DNA of 64,000 nt, from the NCBI GenBank assembly GCA_900074725.1, contig LT598457.1, forward strand, positions 310,001 to 374,000, in the 5' to 3' direction. The notes below the pieces were generated by a model. It was given only the letters and a program-made list of their open reading frames with translations. It was not told where the DNA came from and did not search any database. Positions 48,295 through 57,894 of the stretch are shown here, in pieces. The translations under genes were made by a program, and so were the position numbers. Numbering within the stretch: position 1 is the first letter of the stretch; every line of letters starts with the position of its first letter. Origin of the DNA: Lachancea dasiensis. Taxonomy: Eukaryota > Ascomycota > Saccharomycetes > Saccharomycetales > Saccharomycetaceae.

Positions 48295-48728
48295 AATTTT
48301 TAATTTTTTATCATTTTGTTGTCTTATATTTTTCGGTACGTAGAAGAACAGTCCATTTGCGAAGATAACGAAGCCGCCCCCCTCCGTTTTCTAATGCGCT
48401 TGTATGTCTTATGAGACTCTGGCTTATACTTCGCCTTTGCTGTCATTTCGATTTGGAGCCCTCGACCAATCAGCTTTGAGAAATTCAAAAGTCGAACTTC
48501 ATGCTTGTACAGCTCCGTCCATAATGACTTCAGTAAAGAACTCTCGTAACGCCTGATTGTATGGTTCGGTAAGCCTTGAGAGTATACGTTGAGTTCACCG
48601 AAAATTTTGAAACCCGAACTCTGACTGCATATCTCAAGTTCTATCGTTGCTGCTCGATTCTTGTTAAAGGAAAGCGTTGCAAGTTGCTTTAAATACTCAG
48701 TCCGAATACAGCCAACACTACCTACATC
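48295..48728. other. COX13 promoter region
   Basis: 434 bp from the tRNA-Gly terminator to COX13. It holds one perfect HAP-complex box (48465-48472). No splice signals were seen in the leader. Confidence 0.55.
48465..48472 (-). promoter_or_regulatory. Hap2/3/4/5 binding site (ACCAATCA)
   Basis: ACCAATCA is the reverse complement of TGATTGGT, the TNATTGGT box bound by the CCAAT-binding Hap complex that activates respiratory genes. It is about 260 bp upstream of the COX13 ATG, a typical distance for this regulon. Confidence 0.5.
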
Positions 48729-49112
48729 ATGCTAAGGCAAGCTATCAGAAAAGCTTCCACTCTTCCACCACACGCTTTGAAGCCAGCTTTTGGGCCAGGC
48801 GACCAGGCCGCTGCCAAGGCTTTCAAGCAGGCTGCTGAAAACACACATCACCACGCTAAGGAGACCTCTGGGTTGTGGCTCAAGATCTCCATGTTCGTTG
48901 CTGCTCCAGCCATCGCTTTGGCCGCTGTAAACACCTACTTCGTCGAAGCTGCCCATGCTGAGCACCGCGATCACTTGAAGCACGTTCCAGACTCGGAATG
49001 GCCGGTGAACTACGATTTCCAAAACATCAGATCCAAACCTTTCTTCTGGGGCGATGGTGACAAGACCTTGTTCTGGAACCCAATTGTCAACAGACACATC
49101 ACCGACCAGTAA
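48729..49112 (+). CDS. COX13: cytochrome c oxidase subunit VIa
   Basis: Nuclear-encoded accessory subunit of mitochondrial complex IV, inner membrane; involved in ATP regulation and supercomplex/dimer contacts. 127 residues (S. cerevisiae 129). The presequence-like start MLRQAIRKASTLPPHALKPAF is basic and Ser/Thr-containing. One membrane span LKISMFVAAPAIALAAVNTYFV (about 51-72) follows, then the conserved C-terminal face with EWPVNYDFQNIRSKPFFWGDGDKTLFWN. Its position before CDC55 matches YGL191W-YGL190C. Confidence 0.95.
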   Translation: MLRQAIRKASTLPPHALKPAFGPGDQAAAKAFKQAAENTHHHAKETSGLWLKISMFVAAPAIALAAVNTYFVEAAHAEHRDHLKHVPDSEWPVNYDFQNIRSKPFFWGDGDKTLFWNPIVNRHITDQ

Positions 49113-49515
49113 GCGTTACGGTCGGCCACATGAGCATTTGGAGCACTATAGGAAGGAGAAAGAAACAAGATTCTGGTGAGGGACTTGTAAATCAATTTTT
49201 ATCGGCATGCCATTCATAAATATATATTTAAACGACAAACCGAATAACCTCAATCGTTGCGGAGCGGGACGAATACGTACTGTAGGACCAATGGCCTCTT
49301 GCAATCCTCGTTAATGAACAAAATGTTAAGATTTCTCGGCACATCACGTATCAGCCGGATAGTCCGAGACTCAACGTGAAAGACGTGTTTAACAATACTG
49401 CATCTTCTAACCGACTTCTCTGTGACGTTATTATTAATACTTGGAAAATTATACAGACTCATTCACTCACTCACAAGCTGATGATTTAGTTGAAATCGCA
49501 AAAGTTCCCACCGAA
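49113..49515. other. convergent 3' flank COX13-CDC55
   Basis: 403 bp between two convergent genes; should contain both polyadenylation regions. AT-rich stretches such as ATAAATATATATTTAAA near 49220 fit that. No gene seen. Confidence 0.5.
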
Positions 49516-50919
49516 TTATAATGCTGAAAATATGAATAGATTATTGGTTGCAGCGATAGCCACGCTGTTTTCTCTTGGATGCCAGGAGAAATGCAGAATA
49601 GATTTCTTGAAATCTATATCATCGCCCCACTGTTTATTACGCGCGCTTTGCTGTTCCAACGATCCCAGTTTCTTGGATTTGAATGCTGTCTTATCGGCTT
49701 GGAGAACGATTTCGTCCATGGCCGGCGAGCTGCTGGTCTTGCCACCAACTACATCAGGATATATCATAAAAGTGTTATTGTAGGAACCTGTCATCAAACT
49801 TGAGCTGTTACCGCTGAAGTTAACTTCAAATTTGTCGAAAATCGCATCATTCTCGTAAGTGTCACTTAAGCGATCTTTGAGCTGATCTTGTATATTGATG
49901 GTTTTCACAGGCTTGCTGTCCATGTTCACATCCCATATCTTCACCGTTAAGTAATCTCTGGATGCAATATAACGACCATCAGGGCTAAACTTGACGTCAG
50001 ATATCGAGGACGTTATTTCGGTGAAGAAGTTGTGATTCATGGGGTCCAAATACTCTTCGAAAGTCTTGGCGCGAAAATCGCACAATGCATTTTGTCGCAT
50101 GTCGGCCAGTTTGATGGTACCTTTGGAAGACGAGTACATGAACAGATTGCAATGCTGAGGATGGAAATCCGCACTCGTAATTACTTCCGTTAGCTCTTCC
50201 ATATTGGCGGGTTTGATATCCACGATATTGAAGGACTGATCTGGTATGTCTAAATTCCACAAGTTGATTCTCAGATCGTCGGCACTGATGAAGGTTTCTT
50301 GGTCGGAATTTATTGATATGGAGTTGATGTGATATGTGTGCGCGTTACTGTAAGTCCTTTTCGGAGCGGCCGCAATGATCTTGTCGTGTTGCGAGAGCCT
50401 AGGAAGCTTGAGCGACGACAATGACAGCACTGCTTTCGCGGACCCGTTACCATGGTTGGAGGTGCTACTCTTGGAAGTCGACCCCGAAAGCGAATTGAAC
50501 GCACCTTCGCTCAGGTTGTTCTCACTGACGAGCTTGATGTTTTTCTCGTAGATCTTCCAAAGCTTGATGGTTTTGTCGTTTGTGCTCAGCAGGAAATGCG
50601 ATTGGTTGGTAGGACGACACCACTTGATCTGGTTTATTTTCTCCTCGATCTCCAGAGACTTGAGGTAGTCGAACTCCGCGTCGTGCGACTGGAACTCCGT
50701 GAGAAACTTATATTCGCAGTGCTTGCTGTTATTGCGCTCGAACAGCACCACGCGGCCGCCCCGGTCGCCTGTCGCGAGGAAATCGCCTGTCGGATCGAAC
50801 TCCACCGCCGTGATGATGTCTGCCTCCGTCACCACAATGTCAGCCTTGTCACCAAAACACTGGCTGAACTTGAAATCGAAGCTGTTCTTGCCTCCTGTCG
50901 CCCCTCCTGTCGTTGCCAT
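49516..50919 (-). CDS. CDC55: PP2A B55 regulatory subunit
   Basis: WD40 beta-propeller that targets protein phosphatase 2A in the mitotic entry and exit controls, the spindle checkpoint and meiosis. 467 residues; S. cerevisiae Cdc55 has 526, the difference being a low-complexity insert near its C-terminus that is absent here. The start [24 protein letters not shown] leads into the B55 signature [29 protein letters not shown] and [25 protein letters not shown] (acidic substrate groove). The seven blades end with [25 protein letters not shown] second phosphatase component, after GLC7, in this window. Confidence 0.96.
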   Translation of the reverse strand: MATTGGATGGKNSFDFKFSQCFGDKADIVVTEADIITAVEFDPTGDFLATGDRGGRVVLFERNNSKHCEYKFLTEFQSHDAEFDYLKSLEIEEKINQIKWCRPTNQSHFLLSTNDKTIKLWKIYEKNIKLVSENNLSEGAFNSLSGSTSKSSTSNHGNGSAKAVLSLSSLKLPRLSQHDKIIAAAPKRTYSNAHTYHINSISINSDQETFISADDLRINLWNLDIPDQSFNIVDIKPANMEELTEVITSADFHPQHCNLFMYSSSKGTIKLADMRQNALCDFRAKTFEEYLDPMNHNFFTEITSSISDVKFSPDGRYIASRDYLTVKIWDVNMDSKPVKTINIQDQLKDRLSDTYENDAIFDKFEVNFSGNSSSLMTGSYNNTFMIYPDVVGGKTSSSPAMDEIVLQADKTAFKSKKLGSLEQQSARNKQWGDDIDFKKSILHFSWHPRENSVAIAATNNLFIFSAL

Positions 50920-51721
50920 TTCGTATTGTCCCGAAACTCAAATCTTATGTCGCTGTCGGCTCTTCCGTACTACCAACTAGACCAGCGGCTGTTTTCAAAC
51001 GCGTCTCGCCAGTTCTGCTGTGTTTGCCGATTCACCGCCTTCTCTGATACTTTTCTGGGTGTGCTTTGTGTGCCTGTGCCAATAAGGTCAAGTCGGTTCA
51101 AAAATTGCCCAATGCTTTCCTACACACGATATTTCTCACTCAAATTCTAGAATGCCCACAGATGGTTACTTTCACACTTATTAACAGCCACGGTGCTTGT
51201 TTCAGTCTCTGATGCTGTTAAGGGTCAGAATCTCTCTTGTATCCCACCTGTGTAAAGTGTTGATATAAAATTCATCAAATTTTAGAATGGGAAAACTTAA
51301 GGTCAAATTTAAGGGGTTTCCTTTCAGGGTATTAAAAATTTTTCGAGATGCCTATATAAAGGCTTTAACGAACAATGACAGAGGACCAAAGTCATGAGGA
51401 AATCCAAGATCTAAATGGCTGAGTAGAAGTGTAGAAGCGTAGAAGTGTAAACCTGGTCTTGATGGCAAAGGTCGGCAGTCTTTAATTGTATTACAAGAAT
51501 AATTTTTATCTTGACCCGTCCAGCAACGCGTGTAAAATCCGGCTCGTGCTAAGCTGGCGTGTGGTGCGCGCGGTGTGTGATTTAGGACAGCATAGAAGCT
51601 GAGATATGGCGTAGTATGCACGGTCAGCACACCGGCTCGCCACACGCTCGTTATGATGATATACTAACTTGTCATACAGAAATATACAAATTCTTTTGGC
51701 TATGAAAAACTACTTGAAAGC
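50920..51721. other. intergenic CDC55-RPS26
   Basis: 802 bp between two minus-strand genes, holding the CDC55 promoter and RPS26 3' flank. No gene, tRNA or clear site recognised; the 51352-51645 frame looks random. Confidence 0.5.
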
Positions 51722-52081
51722 TTAAGCAGCCTTCTTGGCAGCGTCAGCAGGAGAAACTCTGTTTTCTCTGTTGAATCTTTGTCTTTGAGGAGGAGTTCTG
51801 ATTCTTCTGTCTTGTCTAGATCTGACTCTCACGATTCTGGCGTGGATGGCACAAGAAACACAGTAGTGCAACTTGTTGTAGATCTTAGGCAAAGCGTACT
51901 CAGAGTACACAGAGGCCTCGGACAAGTCTCTGACGGCGGCAGCCTCGACAATGTTTCTGATAGTCATTCTCTTGATGGCCTTGTCCTTAGGAACACACTT
52001 GGAACAGTTGACACATCTGACTGGCTTGACGTGACCTCTGCCCTTCTTGTTTCTACCGTTGGAAGCTCTCTTCTTTGGCAT
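51722..52081 (-). CDS. RPS26: 40S ribosomal protein S26 (eS26)
   Basis: Small-subunit protein at the mRNA exit channel, contacting the Kozak region of the message. 119 residues, the same as S. cerevisiae Rps26A/B, single-copy ancestor of YGL189C and YER131[44 protein letters not shown].. carries the zinc-binding CxxC pairs CVNC and CVSC. The ATG at 52081 is chosen; the longer in-frame start at 52126 lies inside the predicted 5'UTR intron and is not used. One non-coding nucleotide separates the 3' splice site from the ATG. Strongly codon-biased as expected for an abundant ribosomal protein. Confidence 0.97.
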   Translation of the reverse strand: MPKKRASNGRNKKGRGHVKPVRCVNCSKCVPKDKAIKRMTIRNIVEAAAVRDLSEASVYSEYALPKIYNKLHYCVSCAIHARIVRVRSRQDRRIRTPPQRQRFNRENRVSPADAAKKAA

Positions 52082-52082
52082 T

Positions 52083-52417
52083 CTGCAGACACGGGGTATC
52101 TGGTTAGTAACACAGTTGGAGAACATGAACGTGGGTAGGACTATTGGAACTTAACAAACGCCTTCCTGGTACCGCAACGCTCGCGATGTGAGGTCCGAAT
52201 GGAAGCACAGCAAAACCTTCAAGGAGAACAAGCAGCCAATTCCTCCCCAGTGGCCGCTTCTTCTGTTATCACGGTGATGCCGACACCATCAAACTCTCTT
52301 TACAGCACTAAGCCGAGTCCCACGTTGGCTGGGCCCAGTTATCTTCCATCTCAAGGCACCACTTGACTCGAACGCTTGTGATTCCAGCCTCTATCCCTTC
52401 ATAATATGGTCACATAC
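52083..52417 (-). other. RPS26: predicted 5'UTR intron of RPS26 (335 nt)
   Basis: On the minus strand: 5' splice site GTATGT at 52417-52412, branch site TACTAAC at 52109-52103, 3' splice site CTGCAG ending at 52083, then A and the ATG. All three signals match the yeast consensus exactly, and it is the only GTATGT between the branch site and the promoter. The branch A to 3' end distance is 21 nt. No snoRNA boxes were noticed inside. Confidence 0.85.
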
Positions 52418-52515
52418 TTGTATAGTTTATTCCTGGTCTGTGAAGGATATTAGTCCAAACTAGGAGAATTGGAACTTCACTAATCTTTAAGCTTCCAGTA
52501 TGCTGGAAAAGTTTC

Positions 52516-52692
52516 AGGATCCCCCACCTGCCGTCGAGACTACGGGCCTGAGCCCAGCTTCAGAGCCGCGTGGAACCCAGGCTTGGGCCGGGCTGAGCCT
52601 AGCAGAGGGCCCTCGGCAGGAGCTGTAGGTGGCGGCTCTAGGCAGAAGCCTCACAGGCTGGGCCCACCACGGCCCCCCAGGCCCATCCCAAG
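52516..52692. other. isolated GC-rich island, unknown nature
   Basis: About 175 bp of roughly 70% G+C in a region otherwise near 40%, with sharp edges and many short complementary pieces (for example GCCCAGC against GCTGGGC, GGGCCC several times). Both strands are free of stops in some frames simply because of composition. No family resemblance in any frame. Confidence 0.7.
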
Positions 52693-52769
52693 CATCAATA
52701 CCACACCCCACGCAAACCTTTTTGCAACTATACCGTGGATCACGCAATTTTTCACCCAGCTTGTAAAAG

Positions 52770-52842
52770 TTGGTGTACCTTGTATGTTGGTGTATGGGTT
52801 TAGCAGTCACAGGTCAGCCATCGCTTTGTACGCATTGGTGTA
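52770..52842 (-). promoter_or_regulatory. Rap1-type sites of the RPS26 promoter
   Basis: TTGGTGTA occurs three times (52770, 52787, 52835). The middle copy extends to GGTGTATGGGTTT, whose reverse complement AAACCCATACACC fits the Rap1 consensus ACACCCRYACAYM with one mismatch. Ribosomal-protein genes of yeasts usually carry one or two Rap1 sites a few hundred bp upstream, so these fit RPS26. Confidence 0.6.
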
Positions 52843-53196
52843 CAGTCAGCAGACTTACGGGCAACTACGAAGAGGCACAAACAGGGAGGACATAACACGG
52901 CTACTTTGACCGCTCAATCCAGCCCCGAACGGTTGACAACTATCGATACATATTACCATTCTTTTTTTATTGTTGACTTTAAATAATAGATGTTTAGATT
53001 CAAATGAAAAGTGAATATTCATGCTAAGGCGCTTCGGCAGTCTTTGTCATTGCGTGAAAACAGCCCCCGTCTTTGTACTTCAACCCTCCGTTGGCGGCAT
53101 GCAAGCATGTGTAATGCGTAGTTGTGTGTGGTTTGCCTCTTTTGCGGTGATTTATCTGGCGCTTACTAGTTGTCCTTATCCCCCGAATTTGATCCC

Positions 53197-53664
53197 TTAG
53201 TGGTGGTGGTCGTCATCGGTCTTGACACCGACTGCGTTCAACTTGTACACCGAACCACATTCCCAGCATCTGCTGACTTGGTTGACGGTGGGCTTCAACC
53301 ACATGATAGTGTGCGAACCGGCTGGAGAACCCGTGCAACCGACGTAACGGTAGTCGTCGTAACTGTCGACAACAATTGGGTTTTCCATGGTTCCGATTCT
53401 GGACGCGTCCAGAGGCTTAGTGTCGAAGATCTCGACACCCTCCAACTTACCCAACAGTTCCAATCTAGCCAAACCGGTGGCTTGATCGTATTCGGTGGGA
53501 ACGACGCCCTCGGAGGCACCAGGACCAACCAAAGTCGCGTTGCCGTCAACCTCTGACAGCTTGGTGGCCATCTTGGTGACTTGCTTTTGCATTACAACCC
53601 TCTGCGAAGAGAAGGCTCTGGTAGCAGGGGTCATAAATCTCATGGTTTGGCGTAGAGACAACAT
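53197..53664 (-). CDS. COX4: cytochrome c oxidase subunit IV
   Basis: Zinc-binding nuclear-encoded subunit of complex IV on the matrix side of the inner membrane. 155 residues from the ATG at 53664, exactly the S. cerevisiae length; starting at 53679 would use bases upstream of the predicted 3' splice site. The presequence MLSLRQTMRFMTPATRAFSSQR is the familiar Cox4 mitochondrial targeting signal. The core is nearly identical to Cox4: GLARLELLGKLEGVEIFDTKPLD, SYDDYRYVGCTGSPAGSHTIMWLKP and RCWECGSVYKLN with the zinc cysteines, ending in DDDHHH. Context COX4-TPN1-YGL185C-STR3 matches YGL187C to YGL184C. Confidence 0.97.
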   Translation of the reverse strand: MLSLRQTMRFMTPATRAFSSQRVVMQKQVTKMATKLSEVDGNATLVGPGASEGVVPTEYDQATGLARLELLGKLEGVEIFDTKPLDASRIGTMENPIVVDSYDDYRYVGCTGSPAGSHTIMWLKPTVNQVSRCWECGSVYKLNAVGVKTDDDHHH

Positions 53665-53673
53665 TGTTCTGAT

Positions 53674-54010
53674 CTGCAAAACGAGTGGAAGTTAGTAAAA
53701 GGCAAGCGACTCAAACAAAAGCGCCCAAGTGGCACACGGCTCGCAGAGGGTTTCGAAGCGGCAGGAATGCAACTCGGCTCGTCTTTGGAAGCACAATGGC
53801 CGGTTCCAATTTGGTCTCGGAAAACCATAACCTTTTTCTCTCGGGCCAGAATGGTATCCATAGCTGTGCCCTACGGTTGTGGACCCATTGACCGACATTT
53901 AAACTCGCAGACTAATTCCGGTTGGTCTGCTGGACAAATCGAGCAAATGGCCAACTGCTACCTATTCTGCACATTCCCCACATGCAAGCCTGATTTCTTC
54001 CCTTACATAC
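53674..54010 (-). other. COX4: predicted 5'UTR intron of COX4 (337 nt)
   Basis: Minus strand: GTATGT at 54010-54005, TACTAAC at 53697-53691 after a TTT run, TTTTGCAG ending at 53674, followed by nine leader bases and the ATG. Only one GTATGT exists upstream within 400 bp. Branch A to 3' end is 18 nt. Upstream exon has no usable ATG in frame, so the intron is in the leader. Confidence 0.85.
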
Positions 54011-54351
54011 ATTAAGCGCTCTGTAACAGGCTGGATAAACAAGGGTGCTTAAGCGGTTTAAACTCGTAACACTCGTTGTTCGACACTTCGAATCTAATAC
54101 TCAAATTTTTTATGGGACTGAATTTCTGTATATCGGGTGACATCTAATTAACATAGCTTCAATAACGGTAGAGGTACCGATCGCTCATTTTCCTCGTGAA
54201 AAAATCAGCAAATTTGGTTGGCTCGTGATCACGAGGTGTATGTACTTGAGTACTGAGTATTCAATCATTATAGACGTGACTGCTTCTCTGTGTCGCTGAC
54301 ATTTCGGCGTGGTGAACCAGGAACCTGTGTGCGAAAGGCGTCACGTCGGGT
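54011..54351. other. COX4 promoter and TPN1 3' flank
   Basis: 341 bp containing COX4 exon 1 and promoter. A perfect 14-bp palindrome CTCGTGATCACGAG is at 54222-54235; its binding factor is unknown to me. No exact Hap box found. Confidence 0.45.
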
Positions 54352-56019
54352 TCAGCGGCCATACCTGCGCAGCTCGAGATATCTCAGGCCTGGGTAGGCT
54401 GCACCCGAAAAGCCCATACTCAACCACATAGCCAAGTCTCCACCATATTCGCCAAAATGGCGTGCAATCGGGCCAATCCAGTAGGCCTGAGCCATTCCCA
54501 GAACGACTCCCACGACCCCCACCAAAAACGCAGCTGTCGCCGCATACCCGTGGGTTAAGGCATTGGGGTTGTTCCACATGTCCCAGTTGTAGCGACGCTG
54601 AGCTTTTGAAAAACGTGACCGGTTGGCCTTGAGCGCCCGCAGGCTGATCTGAGACGACGCACCTGGGATAGCGCCACGGTGTTCATCGGCCCCGTCAAAC
54701 GACGGGAACTCTTTTGTGTACAATTGCAGGAAATGCGTTCTGAATATAGTGTTTTCTTCCAAAAGGATGATGAAATAAATGCTGATCCAGTATCCTACCA
54801 TCGGCAGAAAATTACCTAAAATAGTGCTGAAGTGGTTTCTGCCGACCAGGGCACACACCAAGTAGAAAACGGTGCACGCGATGGCCCAAATCCAGCGCGG
54901 CACACGCGCCATGTGCACACTTGAAAGCTGCAACGAAAAAGCTGCAGAGTAGGTGTTAATTATGTTGTTTGAGATCAAACTTAAGATCAAAACAACGACG
55001 CAAAACTTGCCGAAGCCGTTCCAACGAGAGAAACCAGCATGTAGCAGACCGCCCATTCCGTAGGTGTCGTAGGCTTCTTGCCAAGGTTCGTAGGCCGCGG
55101 CACAGGCAGCCAGTATCAATCCCAAAACACCAACAAATGTGGTGGGAAGTAAAGTGCCAAAAAACGTCAGCAAAAACACTTTATGAGAGGGCGTATCCTC
55201 TGGGAACAAAATGTAGTAGTCTGACGTGATGGAGCCCCAAGTGGAGGTGATACTGTAGCATAGTGAGAAAAATGATAGCCAGTTTCCCTTGATGGTCAGT
55301 GCATCAACGTCGTCATTTTGAAACGCATCTACTAGATTGAACTTGTCACTGGCGGAGATGTACAGCAGGAGGAAGCAGGTCAGTACAGGAACCGATAGCA
55401 TGGTCTCGACTCTCAAAACTTGCTTAATGCCGAATATCGCAACCAAGAACGACAAGGCCGTCACGATAATGATACCAACCCAAAGAGGAATCTTATCGTC
55501 TGATACAGCTGCGAGCATTTCGCCCCCAACAACACAGTTCACAATGCTCCATCCCATTACACCAATGATCGAGACCAGGGCCACAAACTTCACAAAGTAC
55601 CATCCGAAGAGGTATCTAGCAGTTACCATTTGCCTACACCCCGATTGTGGTCCCATGATGGAGCAATAGGCCGCTACACCACAGCCAATGGCCATGGATA
55701 TGAGGCCACTGACCAGTGATTGGCGGAACGTTAGTTCAAACAATAACGGTCCCAAAAAATATGAGGACATGGATGATAATCCTCCCGCTGCACTCAGCCA
55801 CAGCCCAGCGACGCTTAAAAATTGCTTCGACGTGCCTCTTTCATACGGAGGGATTCTTTGGATACCACGAATTTCAACACCGAGGGAGTCTAACTTCTTA
55901 GAAGCTTGTCTGGTCTTGCTATAGATCTTAGACAAGACACTTGGTGTCTTAACTGTCTTTTCTTCGGTCCCCTGGAAACTGTATTCTTTGACAAATTCAG
56001 AAGGCTTCTTAACCCCCAT
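54352..56019 (-). CDS. TPN1: vitamin B6 (pyridoxine):H+ symporter, NCS1 family
   Basis: Plasma-membrane permease of the purine-cytosine (NCS1) family; in S. cerevisiae Tpn1 imports pyridoxine, pyridoxal and pyridoxamine. 555 residues (S. cerevisiae 579). Hydrophilic N-terminus (about 1-70) with the family block LGVEIRGIQRIPPYERGTSKQFLSVAGLWLSAAGGLSSMSSYFLG leading into span 1. About twelve spans follow, with GPQSGCRQMVTARYLFGW (conserved substrate-site region) between spans 2 and 3 and SDYYILFPEDTPS in the middle. Named by position beside COX4 (as YGL186C); FCY2-type cytosine permeases are the alternative. It may have functional ties with PLP-dependent STR3 nearby, though only by position. 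Confidence 0.88.
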   Translation of the reverse strand: MGVKKPSEFVKEYSFQGTEEKTVKTPSVLSKIYSKTRQASKKLDSLGVEIRGIQRIPPYERGTSKQFLSVAGLWLSAAGGLSSMSSYFLGPLLFELTFRQSLVSGLISMAIGCGVAAYCSIMGPQSGCRQMVTARYLFGWYFVKFVALVSIIGVMGWSIVNCVVGGEMLAAVSDDKIPLWVGIIIVTALSFLVAIFGIKQVLRVETMLSVPVLTCFLLLYISASDKFNLVDAFQNDDVDALTIKGNWLSFFSLCYSITSTWGSITSDYYILFPEDTPSHKVFLLTFFGTLLPTTFVGVLGLILAACAAAYEPWQEAYDTYGMGGLLHAGFSRWNGFGKFCVVVLILSLISNNIINTYSAAFSLQLSSVHMARVPRWIWAIACTVFYLVCALVGRNHFSTILGNFLPMVGYWISIYFIILLEENTIFRTHFLQLYTKEFPSFDGADEHRGAIPGASSQISLRALKANRSRFSKAQRRYNWDMWNNPNALTHGYAATAAFLVGVVGVVLGMAQAYWIGPIARHFGEYGGDLAMWLSMGFSGAAYPGLRYLELRRYGR

Positions 56020-56607
56020 CGTTGCCTCTTTAAAAACTTGAGAGTACTACTTTAATTTGTTACCAGACAGGAAGCGTCTCAAACATGCAGATCGTTCTTA
56101 TATTTCTTACTGTCAGCAAGTTACTCTGTCCTGATGCCTGAGTCATTTTTCAAGAAAATTGACTTAACTTTAAGTCACCTTAGACTCACGAGTTCGTCGA
56201 TAACAGGAACAGGGCAGGGACTTGAATGACAGAAGATCTAAAAGCGAGAGGATAACAGTCACTTAAAAATGAGTCGGATACTCGAAGTAACAAATATTTA
56301 TAGTGTCACAGCAGCTGAGAAAATCACTGGCTAACATATGAGAGCAAGCACAGATGATGCTGCTACGGCTTTATGACCAGTCATGAGGTCGGCCTACCAT
56401 ACTTGGATTCGAATTAGAAATGTATAGCACCCTGGTTTCTGCGATATCCACTAAAAGTGCTGGCTAGATTTTATACGCTATCTTTAAATTTTTTGTGTTG
56501 TGAGGATGCAACCCAAAGTCATGATAACTCTACAAAACATACACTGAACTCAATGGCACATCTATCGTCAATAGTACTATAACAATTATGTAATGTCTTT
56601 CGAGTTG
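56020..56607. other. intergenic TPN1-YGL185C
   Basis: 588 bp between two minus-strand genes: TPN1 promoter and YGL185C 3' flank. AT-rich, nothing recognised. Confidence 0.5.
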
Positions 56608-57756
56608 TCAAACTACTCTTGAGTGACCTTCGCTCTTTTCAAGTACTTCTTGGATAATGTTTGTGAGGGCGAACTCACAACTTTGATAGTAATTGCCCTT
56701 AGTGCCACTACCTATATGTGGAGTTATAGTCACGGACTCATCGTTGGCCAGAAGCCATTTTTCTACATCTGGTTCATGATAGAAAACGTCCCCGCCGAAA
56801 TGTCTGATTTGGGTTGACTCAATCGCTTGTTCGAGGGCGGTAGGCTCAAAAATGACTCCTCTTCCAATGTTCACAAATATCACGTCCCTAGCGCAAGCGT
56901 GTAAGAAACGAGAATCGATTAAATGCTTAGTTTCAGGAGTCCCAGGTAGTGCGACCACAATTGTAGTGAATTCTTTAAGCTTGGGATACAAAGTCTGATC
57001 TAGCGCATGGAAAGTCCATGGCACTGTCGAATCGGGGGTGCGCTTGGCGTAGTGGATCTCCATGCCCAAGCCATACTGGAGTTTAAGCGCAATCTGTTTG
57101 CCAATACCTCCCAGGCCCAGAATCAGACCCTTTTGCCCTTTGGGCGACTTGACATCGTAAGACTTTAGACTTTCTCCAAACATAAATTTGGTGCTCTTAG
57201 TGTCCTCGCCTGCGGCACTGCGTCTGGCTTCCAGCGTGTGGCCGGTCTTGCGCAGATGCAGTTGCTGATACGAAAATTTGCGGTAACCCTCTATGACATG
57301 CCACAATGCACAATCAGCAACATCGTTTCCAACCAGGCCCGGAATCTCAATGGCCCCGACACATTCCGTAGCGGGTCCCTCTTCGTCAGTGTAATTGTAG
57401 AGCTTCACCTTATATTTTTTCAAGGCTTCGAAGTCTATGCCATTCACACCGCGCGAGCATAGCACAATACACTTAAGGCTATTCTTAGGGAAACGACTGT
57501 CATCTAGAAGTTCGGCGGTCAGCCCACCGATTGGATGGAATGCGGGAAATCCACCGTATATGGCAGTGAGAGGTGCCAATTGAGGGTCGAAGTTGTCTTT
57601 CAAAAAGTCAAGGAAACTTTCGCGATCACCCGTGGCAAAATCATAGTGAATTATTTGGAAGTGGTCTTTGATGGTAGTATTGTATAATTTGGATGTTAGC
57701 TCTGGTTTACTGATGAAAAGTATGGCCGGTTTGGGATCCATTTCCGCGAATTTCAT
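56608..57756 (-). CDS. YGL185C: putative D-isomer-specific 2-hydroxyacid dehydrogenase
   Basis: NAD(P)-dependent oxidoreductase related to glyoxylate/hydroxypyruvate reductases; the substrate is unknown in S. cerevisiae too. 382 residues from 57756 or 377 from the Met at 57741 (S. cerevisiae 379). The nucleotide-binding loop GLGGIGKQIALKLQYGLGMEIHY is at about residues 215-240. The catalytic Arg is in VNIGRGVIF, and the late GGDVFYHEPDVE and TPHIGSGT supply the Glu/His dyad. The family block KCIVLCSRGVNGIDFEALKKYKVKLYNY and the exact C-terminal SRVV match YGL185C. Only 138 bp separate it from STR3 upstream. Confidence 0.92.
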   Translation of the reverse strand: MKFAEMDPKPAILFISKPELTSKLYNTTIKDHFQIIHYDFATGDRESFLDFLKDNFDPQLAPLTAIYGGFPAFHPIGGLTAELLDDSRFPKNSLKCIVLCSRGVNGIDFEALKKYKVKLYNYTDEEGPATECVGAIEIPGLVGNDVADCALWHVIEGYRKFSYQQLHLRKTGHTLEARRSAAGEDTKSTKFMFGESLKSYDVKSPKGQKGLILGLGGIGKQIALKLQYGLGMEIHYAKRTPDSTVPWTFHALDQTLYPKLKEFTTIVVALPGTPETKHLIDSRFLHACARDVIFVNIGRGVIFEPTALEQAIESTQIRHFGGDVFYHEPDVEKWLLANDESVTITPHIGSGTKGNYYQSCEFALTNIIQEVLEKSEGHSRVV

Positions 57757-57894
57757 TAGCGATGAATCGAACAGATTATCAATAAGATCTTGGCTTCAAT
57801 AATGTGTTTTTTCCGAGAGATGTTTTCCTTCATGAATTATTGAGATTAAATAGATGCATTTTGAATATTTGATGATAGATAAACGCCGGGGTAT

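Larger units (their letters stand above)
52418..53196. other. RPS26 promoter and COX4 3' flank, with GC-rich island
   Basis: Holds RPS26 exon 1 (non-coding), the GC island at 52516-52692, three TTGGTGTA repeats with a Rap1-type site, then ordinary AT-rich sequence to the COX4 stop. S. cerevisiae has a 46-codon frame YGL188C-A around here; I found no convincing equivalent. Confidence 0.55.

Noticed and set aside
52514-52909. ORFs of about 100 codons on both strands through the GC island
   Set aside because: Open only because GC-rich sequence lacks stops; Gly/Pro/Arg/Ser-rich, no family.
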